NCBI GenBank assembly: GCA_022709775.1
Contig: JAKLIE010000173.1
Location: forward strand, 1 to 5,143
DNA length: 5,143 bases
Reading direction: 5' to 3'
DNA from: Pseudomonadota bacterium
GTDB taxonomy: Bacteria; Pseudomonadota; Gammaproteobacteria; Burkholderiales; Casimicrobiaceae
In this document: positions 1 to 5,143 of the stretch, one piece after another
Position numbering within the stretch: position 1 is the stretch's first letter
Layout of the letters: every line of letters begins with the position of its first letter
Translations under genes and position numbers: made by a program
The notes under the pieces: model-generated
Seen by the model: the letters and a program-made list of their open reading frames with translations, nothing else
Databases searched by the model: none
Told to the model about the DNA's origin: nothing

Positions 1-1
1 G

Positions 2-2020
2 CTCGGGATGAACTCCAATCTGATGAGTCTGGGCGGCATCGCCATCGCCATTGGTGCGATGATCGACGCGGCGATCGTCATGATCGAGAACGCGCACAAG
101 CATCTGGAGCGGCTACCGGAGGAGCATACGACCGCCGCACGGGCCAGAGCCATGATCGAAGCGTGCCAGGAGGTCGGCCCGGCGCTCTTCTTCTCGCTCC
201 TGATCATCACGCTCTCGTTCGTGCCGGTGTTCGCGCTCGAAGCCCAGGCGGGTCGGATGTTCAAGCCGCTCGCCTACACGAAGACCTACGCCATGGCCGC
301 CTCCGCCGGGCTCGCGATCACGCTCGTCCCGGTGCTGATGGGCTACGCGCTCCGCGGCCGCATGCGCGGAGAGGATGCGAATCCGCTGGTCCGCTGGCTC
401 ACCGCGATCTACCGGCCCCAGCTTCGCTGGGCGCTCCGTTTTCCGAAAGCCACGCTCGCGCTCGCCGCGCTCGTGCTGGCCGCCACCGCGTATCCGGTGG
501 CGAGGCTCGGCGGCGAGTTCATGCCGCCGCTCGACGAAGGCGACATCCTGTACATGCCGACGGCGCTGCCGGGATTGTCGGCCGCCAAGGCGGCCGAGCT
601 GCTGCAGCAGACCGATCGGTTGATCCGGCAGGTTCCGGAGGTCGACAGGGTGTTCGGCAAGGTCGGCCGCGCCGAGACGGCGACCGATCCCGCACCGCTC
701 GAGATGATCGAGACGACGATCCGCTTCAAGCCCCGCGAGCAGTGGCGGCCGGGCATGACGACCGCGAAGCTGATCGACGAGCTCGACCGCACGGTGCGCG
801 TGCCCGGACTGTCGAACATCTGGGTGCCGCCGATCCGCAACCGCACCGACATGCTCGCGACCGGCATCAAGAGCCCGATCGGTGTCAAGGTGGCGGGGAC
901 GGACCTCGCGGAGGTGAACCGGCTGACGCGCGCGATCGAGCGCGCGGCGAAGGACGTGCCGGGCGTCACCTCGGCCCTGGCGGAGCGGCTCGAGGGCGGG
1001 CGCTACCTCGACGTCGAGATCGACCGCGCGGCTGCCGCGCGCTACGGGCTCAGCATCGTCGAGATCCAGGACGTGATCGCGGCGGCGGTCGGCGGCGAGA
1101 ACATCGGCGAGACGGTCGAGGGCCTCGCGCGCTTCCCGATCAGCGTGCGCTATCCGCGCGAGCTGCGCGACTCGGTCGACGAGATCCGCATGCTGCCGAT
1201 CGTCACCGAGGCGGGCGCGCAACTCGCGCTCGCGGCGGTCGCGAGCGTGCGCATCGTCGACGGGCCGCCGATGCTGCGGAGCGAGAACGCGCGCCTGTCG
1301 GGCTGGGTGTACGTCGACGCACGCGGGCGCGATCTCGTGTCCGTCGTGCGCGACCTCCAGGCCGTGGTCGCGCGGGACGTCGTCACGCCGGCCGGCTATT
1401 CGATCTCGTGGTCGGGGCAGTTCGAGTACCTCGAGCGCGCGCGGGAGCGGCTCGCCTACGTGGTCCCGCTCACGCTGGTCGTGATCTTCGTGCTCCTCTA
1501 TCTGGCGTTCCGGCGCGTCGACGAGGCGCTGGTGATCATGCTCGCGGTGCCGTTCGCGCTGGTCGGCGGCTACTGGCTCATGTGGGCGCTCGGCTACTCG
1601 ACGTCGGTCGCGACGGCGATCGGGTTCATCGCGCTCGCGGGGGTGGCGGCGGAGTTCGGCGTCGTGATGCTGATCTACCTGCGCCACGCGTGGGAAGCGC
1701 GGCTCGCGACCGGCGCCGCGCCGACGGTGGCGCTGCTGCGCGAGGCGATCGAGGACGGAGCGGTGCTGCGCGTGCGGCCGAAGGCCATGACGGTCGCCGT
1801 GATCATGGCCGGGCTGTTGCCGATCATGCTGGGCGAGGGGACGGGGGCGGAGATCATGCAGCGCATCGCGGCGCCGATGGTCGGCGGCATGATCACCGCG
1901 CCGCTGCTGTCGATGCTGGTGATTCCCGCTGCCTACCTGCTCCTGCGGCGACGCGGCCTGTCCGGCGAGGACCCGGTGCACGAAGCGTCGGTGGAGGGGG
2001 GCATGGCGTCGACGGGATGA
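2..2020 (+). CDS. cusA: Cu(I)/Ag(I) efflux RND transporter CusA, C-terminal two thirds (5' end outside window)
   Basis: Inner-membrane proton-driven RND subunit, expected to pass Cu(I)/Ag(I) to a CusB-type adaptor and CusC-type outer-membrane channel. The frame is open to the left edge, and the ATG at 8 lies inside the conserved TM4 region (usually LGINxN), so it is not the start. Counting that Met as 1, 670 residues are visible against about 1047 in E. coli CusA. The order is TM4 (7-25), TM5 and TM6 (about 55-115), TM7 (about 146-166), the second periplasmic porter/docking half (about 170-480), then TM8-TM12 (about 484-650). By alignment to E. coli CusA from memory, the metal-site Met573/Met623/Met672 are M183/M233/M282, with E625 as E235. 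The proton-relay residues D405/E939/K984 are D20/E549/K592. Stepping-stone methionines M6, M18, M25, M96, M111 and M617 are also kept. This favours Cu/Ag over the Zn/Co/Cd pump CzcA. A roughly 20-residue polar tail follows TM12. CusB/CusC genes, if linked, should lie upstream. Confidence 0.93.
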   Translation, partial: LGMNSNLMSLGGIAIAIGAMIDAAIVMIENAHKHLERLPEEHTTAARARAMIEACQEVGPALFFSLLIITLSFVPVFALEAQAGRMFKPLAYTKTYAMAASAGLAITLVPVLMGYALRGRMRGEDANPLVRWLTAIYRPQLRWALRFPKATLALAALVLAATAYPVARLGGEFMPPLDEGDILYMPTALPGLSAAKAAELLQQTDRLIRQVPEVDRVFGKVGRAETATDPAPLEMIETTIRFKPREQWRPGMTTAKLIDELDRTVRVPGLSNIWVPPIRNRTDMLATGIKSPIGVKVAGTDLAEVNRLTRAIERAAKDVPGVTSALAERLEGGRYLDVEIDRAAAARYGLSIVEIQDVIAAAVGGENIGETVEGLARFPISVRYPRELRDSVDEIRMLPIVTEAGAQLALAAVASVRIVDGPPMLRSENARLSGWVYVDARGRDLVSVVRDLQAVVARDVVTPAGYSISWSGQFEYLERARERLAYVVPLTLVVIFVLLYLAFRRVDEALVIMLAVPFALVGGYWLMWALGYSTSVATAIGFIALAGVAAEFGVVMLIYLRHAWEARLATGAAPTVALLREAIEDGAVLRVRPKAMTVAVIMAGLLPIMLGEGTGAEIMQRIAAPMVGGMITAPLLSMLVIPAAYLLLRRRGLSGEDPVHEASVEGGMASTG

Positions 2021-2030
2021 GCTGCCGCCG

Positions 2031-2987
2031 TCAGGGTGACGCGCGCCGGTACGGGTGCGTCGCGATCCAGTGCCGCGCGATGTCGATGCGGCGCGCGAAC
2101 CAGACGCCGTCGTGCGAGCGCGCGTGGTCGACGAAGCGCTCGAGCGCCGCGAGCCGCGCGGGGCGGCCCGCGATCCGGCAGTGCAGGCCGACCGACAGCA
2201 TCTTCGGCCGGTCGAGGCCGGCGGGATCGCCTTCCTCGTAGAGCGTGTCGAACGCGTCGCGCAGGTAGGCGTAGAACTGGTCGCCGCTGTTGAAGCCCTG
2301 CGGCGTCGCGAACCGCATGTCGTTCGTGTCGAGCGCGTACGGGACGACGAGGTGGGGCACGCGGCCGCGCGAGCACGCGACCTCCGTCCAGTACGGCAGG
2401 TCGTCCGCATAGCTGTCGGCATCGTAGACGAAGCCGCCGTGCTCGACGACGAGCCTCCGCGTCGCGGGACTGTCGCGACCGGTATACCAGCCTTCGGGCG
2501 GCCTGCCGGCGAGACGCGTGATCGCGTCGACCGCGCGCTCGAGGTGCTCGCGCTCGAGCGCTTCGTCGGCGTGCTGGTAGGCGATCCAGCGCCAGCCGTG
2601 GCTCGCGATCTCGTGCCCGTCGCGCAGGAACGCGTCGACGACCGCCGGATGGCGCAGCATCGCCATGCCGACGCCGAACACCGTGAGCGGGACGGCGCGG
2701 GCGCGGAACAGCCGCAGGAGGCGCCAGACGCCGGCGCGCGACCCGTACTCGTAGAGCGACTCCATGCTCAGGTGCCGCATGCGGAACGCCTGCGCCCCGA
2801 CGATCTCCGAGAGGAACGTCTCGGAGGCCTCGTCGCCGTGCAGCACCGCGTTCTCGCCGCCTTCCTCGTAGTTGAGGACGAACTGCACGGCGATCCGCGC
2901 GCCGCCGGGCCAGCGCGCGTGCGGCGGATCCTCGCCGTAGCCGGCCAGGTCGCGGGGGTAGTCGGGATCGAGCGGCGGGATCGGCAT
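2031..2987 (-). CDS. puuE: Allantoinase PuuE (polysaccharide deacetylase fold, metal-independent type)
   Basis: Predicted cytoplasmic enzyme hydrolysing allantoin to allantoate in purine/ureide degradation. At 318 residues it is about the family length (near 310) and reads as PuuE almost end to end. Landmarks are YPRDLAGYG (10-18), NYEEGGE (39-45), MESLYEYGSRAGVWRLL (75-91), GHEIASHGWRW (124-134), GWYTGR (166-171), DDLPYW (195-200), LDTNDMRF (219-226), LHCRIAGRPAR (268-278) and VWFARR (295-300). Classical metal-dependent deacetylases have a catalytic Asp pair and an HxxxH metal site. Here E41/E42 stand in the first motif and only H130 of the second remains (W134 replaces the other His), as known for this cofactor-independent branch. 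The ATG at 2987 puts nine residues before the conserved YPRDL block, which suits the family, although no clear Shine-Dalgarno precedes it. No uraD, hiuH, allantoate hydrolase or transporter gene is visible nearby. A related ureide or amide hydrolase activity is the main alternative. Confidence 0.93.
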   Translation of the reverse strand: MPIPPLDPDYPRDLAGYGEDPPHARWPGGARIAVQFVLNYEEGGENAVLHGDEASETFLSEIVGAQAFRMRHLSMESLYEYGSRAGVWRLLRLFRARAVPLTVFGVGMAMLRHPAVVDAFLRDGHEIASHGWRWIAYQHADEALEREHLERAVDAITRLAGRPPEGWYTGRDSPATRRLVVEHGGFVYDADSYADDLPYWTEVACSRGRVPHLVVPYALDTNDMRFATPQGFNSGDQFYAYLRDAFDTLYEEGDPAGLDRPKMLSVGLHCRIAGRPARLAALERFVDHARSHDGVWFARRIDIARHWIATHPYRRASP

Positions 2988-3153
2988 CGGCGCGGTCGGA
3001 GCGTAGGCGAGGGCGCCGCGAGGATACCGTGCCGCGGCCCCGGCCGGAGCCGGACCGGAGCGGATCGATAATTGCTTCCCGGACCGTGCGGCCGCACCCC
3101 GGAGCTATGCTACTGTCATAACCCCGACCCGACGTTCCGGATCCCGACCACCG
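2988..3153. promoter_or_regulatory. Divergent intergenic region between puuE and the metalloprotease gene
   Basis: These 166 bp must hold the 5' signals of both divergent genes. Most of it is GC-rich, but two AT-rich islands stand out: 3064-3077, which contains GATAAT (3067-3072, five of six matches to a sigma-70 -10 box on the plus strand), and 3105-3122, which contains TATGCT (3106-3111) and CATAAC (3117-3122). None has a convincing -35 box at 16-18 bp, so no exact promoter is assigned. The heptamer CCGGAGC occurs three times, at 3044, 3055 and 3099. Neither start codon has a clear purine-rich ribosome binding site. No riboswitch or small gene is apparent. Confidence 0.4.
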
Positions 3154-3237
3154 ATGACCGCGCCCCGCCTGCCGATCGCCACCCTGCTGGCCGCCCTCGT
3201 CCTGGCCCTGGCCGCCGCGGTCGCGCCCGCGCGGGCG
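3154..3237 (+). other. Sec signal peptide of the metalloprotease
   Basis: The first 28 residues have one Arg near the N-terminus (R5), a hydrophobic Ala/Leu/Val core (about 8-24) and an A-x-A cleavage site, ARA (26-28), followed by Q29. No lipobox cysteine is present, so signal peptidase I cleavage is expected rather than lipoprotein processing. Confidence 0.88.
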
Positions 3238-5143
3238 CAGGAGGTGACCGACCACGTGGTCCTCGACGCCGACGCGCCCGGCGTCGTCCGCGACCCGAAG
3301 TTCCTCTACATGTTCGACGAGCCGGTCCGCTGGCCCGGCACGATCGCCTGGCGCTACAACCCGGCGGGCGCCCCCGCGTCGTTCGCCGACGCGGCGACGA
3401 CGGTTGCGCGCATCCAGGCGGGCTTCAACAAGTGGACCGCCGTCTGCGGCGTGACCTACGCGTACCAGGGCACGACGGCGACGGCCCCCGACACCCGCGT
3501 CAACGGCCAGCCCGACCTGCAGAACGTGGTCGGCTGGGGACCGCTGTCGGGCAGCACGGCCGGGCTCACCTGGTCGTGGTACGGCACGCAGGGCGGTGTC
3601 CCGCGGCTCGTCGACGGCGACATCATCCTGTCGCCGACGCTCGTGACGTCGAATCCGGCGCTCGACCGCGTGGCGGTGCACGAGTGGGGCCATCAGCTCG
3701 GGCTCGCGCACTCGAACATGAACTCGACGGTGATGTCGGGCCCGGACTACTCGAACTACAACAGCCTCGTCGGGCTCACCGACGACGACGTGCGCGGCTG
3801 CCGCTGCCTCTACGGAACCCCCGCCGGGCAATCGGCAGGGTATCTCTGCACACTGCCGCGGGAGCTCGCCTTCGGGAGCGTTGCGTCGGGCGCGACGTCG
3901 ATTCCGCAGGCGCTGACGCTCGCGAACGAAGGGAGCGCATCGATCACGCTGCAGGCCGCCTCGTTCTCGTCGCCCGGCTTCGCGGCGAGCGGTTGCGGGG
4001 CGGGCACCGTGCTCGGACCGGGCCAGGCCTGCGATCTCACGCTTACGTTCGCGCCGTCGACCGTCGCCCCCTACGCGTCCACCCTGTCGATCCCCATCGT
4101 CGGCGAGGCGCAGCCCTACCGTGTGTCGCTCGTCGGCACCGGCAGCGCGTCGACGGGACCGTCGCCGGTCCTGTCGCCGACGACCGCGGCGTTCGCGAAC
4201 CAGACGGTCGGGACGACGAGCGCCGCGAAGTCGCTGACGGTCTCGAACGCCGGAAGCGGCATCGTGACGCTGAACGGCCTGACGATGGGCGGTGCGAATC
4301 CCGGCGACTTCACGCGCGCGGGCACCTGCTCGCTCGGGACGTCGCTCGGCGCGGGCGCGACCTGCTCGATCACGTTCACTTTCACGCCGTCCGCCACCGG
4401 CGCGCGCAGCGCCACGCTCACGGTCAGTACCGATGCGGGGGCGCTCCCGATCGCCACGCTTTCCGGCACCGGCGCCGCCGTGACGCCGCCGTCGCTCGGA
4501 ATGGGCCCGGGTGCGCTCGCGTACGGCGACCAGCTCGTCGGCACGCAGAGCGCGATCCAGACGGTCACCGTGACGAACGCCGGAGGCGGCACGCTCACGC
4601 TCGCTTCGGTCGCCGTGGGCGGAAGCGCGGCGTCGGAGTTCACGCGCGGCGGAACCTGCGCCGTCGGCACGTCGCTCTCCGCGGCGCAGTCGTGCGCGGC
4701 GACCGTGCGTTTCGCGCCGGTCGCCAGCGGCGCGAAGTCGGCGACGCTGGACATCGCGAGCAACGGCGGGAACGGGATCGTGGCGCTGTCGGGCAACGGC
4801 ATCGCGGCCGCGCTGGCGCCGGCCGCGAGCATGGCTCCGGCGGCGATCGCTTTCGGCACGGTCGCCGTCGGATCGTCGGGCAGTCCGGTCGCCGCGACGA
4901 TCACCAACGTCGGGACCGCGGCGCTGGTCGTCGGAAGCGCCTCGATGGTCGGCAGCCAGCCCGGCGACTTCTCGCTCGTCGCCGCGTGCCCCTCGGGCAC
5001 CGCGCTCGCGCCCGGACAGAGCTGCAGCTACACGGTCGTGTTCCGGCCGCAGGCGGCGGGCGCGCGCGGCGCCACGCTGCGGGTCGCGCACAACGCGACG
5101 GGCAGCCCGTCTTCGGTCGCGCTCGGCGGCACCGGCAGCGTCT
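3154..5143 (+). CDS. Exported matrixin-like zinc metalloprotease with C-terminal choice-of-anchor D (ASH/HYDIN-like Ig) repeats; 3' end outside window
   Basis: Translation from the ATG at 3154 gives 663 residues without a stop, running off the right edge. Residues 1-28 are a Sec signal peptide, so the product acts in the periplasm or outside the cell. Residues about 29-221 form a metzincin/matrixin-like domain. It has FNKW (91-94), a DGDIIL strand (154-159), the zinc motif HEWGHQLGLAH (H176, E177, H180, H186) and a likely Met-turn at M194 in VMSG. It ends in the family-typical helix LTDDDVRGCRCLYG (208-221). No PRCGxPD cysteine-switch propeptide is seen. Residues about 236-662 are four Ig-like repeats, each with a C-x2-GTxL-x5-C motif. 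The intact active site predicts a working peptidase; the substrate is unknown. Proteins of this style often end in a sorting or anchor signal, which would lie beyond this window. The start is chosen because it gives a clean signal peptide, and no in-frame ATG or GTG lies just upstream. Domain call strong, biological role unknown. Confidence 0.88.
   Translation, partial: MTAPRLPIATLLAALVLALAAAVAPARAQEVTDHVVLDADAPGVVRDPKFLYMFDEPVRWPGTIAWRYNPAGAPASFADAATTVARIQAGFNKWTAVCGVTYAYQGTTATAPDTRVNGQPDLQNVVGWGPLSGSTAGLTWSWYGTQGGVPRLVDGDIILSPTLVTSNPALDRVAVHEWGHQLGLAHSNMNSTVMSGPDYSNYNSLVGLTDDDVRGCRCLYGTPAGQSAGYLCTLPRELAFGSVASGATSIPQALTLANEGSASITLQAASFSSPGFAASGCGAGTVLGPGQACDLTLTFAPSTVAPYASTLSIPIVGEAQPYRVSLVGTGSASTGPSPVLSPTTAAFANQTVGTTSAAKSLTVSNAGSGIVTLNGLTMGGANPGDFTRAGTCSLGTSLGAGATCSITFTFTPSATGARSATLTVSTDAGALPIATLSGTGAAVTPPSLGMGPGALAYGDQLVGTQSAIQTVTVTNAGGGTLTLASVAVGGSAASEFTRGGTCAVGTSLSAAQSCAATVRFAPVASGAKSATLDIASNGGNGIVALSGNGIAAALAPAASMAPAAIAFGTVAVGSSGSPVAATITNVGTAALVVGSASMVGSQPGDFSLVAACPSGTALAPGQSCSYTVVFRPQAAGARGATLRVAHNATGSPSSVALGGTGSV
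3859..5139 (+). repeat. Four tandem protein repeats of about 110 residues (choice-of-anchor D / ASH-like Ig domains)
   Basis: The repeats lie at about 3859-4146, 4165-4476, 4492-4803 and 4828-5139 (protein residues 236-331, 338-441, 447-550, 559-662). Each runs from an L/I-A-F/Y-G-type strand with a VG or VASG turn, through a T(V/L)xN block, to the cysteine motif, an F-x-P turn with G(A)xxATL, and a closing LxGxG strand. The first cysteines are C281, C392, C502 and C612, a period of 111, 110 and 110 residues. Each is followed exactly 12 residues later by a second cysteine (C293, C404, C514, C624). Repeat 1 is the most divergent and lacks the PGDF or SEF block before the cysteine motif. The window ends just after the closing strand of repeat 4. 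Confidence 0.85.

Noticed and set aside
8..10. ATG at position 8 as the start of the pump gene
   Set aside because: The open frame continues upstream to the window edge, and this Met sits where CusA proteins have an internal Ile/Met before TM4. Starting here would delete the first half of the transporter.
163..2241. A 692-codon plus-strand open frame overlapping the pump gene
   Set aside because: It is an alternative frame of the pump gene with an Arg/Ala-rich composition and runs on into antisense of the allantoinase gene. The other frame matches CusA residue by residue.
113..2422. A 769-codon minus-strand open frame across the pump gene and into the allantoinase gene
   Set aside because: Low-complexity Arg/His/Asp-rich translation, no domain, and it crosses the boundary between two well-supported genes in another frame.
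3031..3061. GC-rich palindromic stretch (CCGCGGCC, CCGGCCGG) as a possible terminator or structured RNA
   Set aside because: There is no T-tract, it lies upstream of both divergent genes rather than downstream, and such pairing is expected in DNA this rich in G and C.
2055..3071. A 338-codon plus-strand open frame opposite the allantoinase
   Set aside because: It mirrors puuE on the other strand with a composition dominated by Arg, Val, Ala and Asp. The PuuE match on the minus strand is decisive.
4116..5000. A 294-codon minus-strand open frame in the repeat region, with a protein-like Ala/Pro/Val-rich composition
   Set aside because: It reads antisense to the tandem repeats, so its apparent regularity comes from them. 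The plus-strand frame has the conserved cysteines and closing strands.
1933..5091. A 1052-codon open frame on the minus strand, overlapping the allantoinase and most of the metalloprotease gene
   Set aside because: It is antisense to two genes with clear family motifs, is extremely rich in Arg, Ala and Gly with no recognisable domain, and is the usual by-product of G/C-biased third positions.

Overview
The window is very GC-rich, with almost every third codon position G or C. Its genes are of proteobacterial type, and the mix (a CusA-type RND pump, a PuuE-type allantoinase, a secreted matrixin-like protein with choice-of-anchor D repeats) suggests a Betaproteobacterium, perhaps Burkholderiales or a relative. 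That placement is inferred from protein style, not from a marker gene. I see no rRNA, tRNA, insertion sequence, CRISPR array or phage gene.

Layout: (1) 2-2020, plus strand: the C-terminal two thirds of a heavy-metal efflux RND pump, cut by the left edge. Its methionine and acidic residues match the Cu(I)/Ag(I) pump CusA. (2) 2031-2987, minus strand: a complete polysaccharide-deacetylase-fold allantoinase (PuuE). It converges on the pump gene with only 10 bp between the two stop codons, so any terminator must lie inside coding sequence. (3) 2988-3153: a 166-bp divergent intergenic region. It holds two small AT-rich islands in otherwise GC-rich DNA and three copies of a 7-mer, and must carry the start signals of both flanking genes. 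(4) 3154 to the right edge, plus strand: an exported matrixin-like zinc metalloprotease followed by at least four Ig-like repeats of about 110 residues, still open at the window end. It has no stop codon in the window, and a long antisense open frame of no significance overlaps it.

The three genes do not form one operon or an obvious pathway: metal efflux in the inner membrane, ureide (purine) breakdown in the cytoplasm, and an exported protease or adhesin-like protein. The most interesting object is the metalloprotease-repeat fusion, in which every repeat carries the same C-x2-GTxL-x5-C signature. No new multi-gene system is evident from this window alone.
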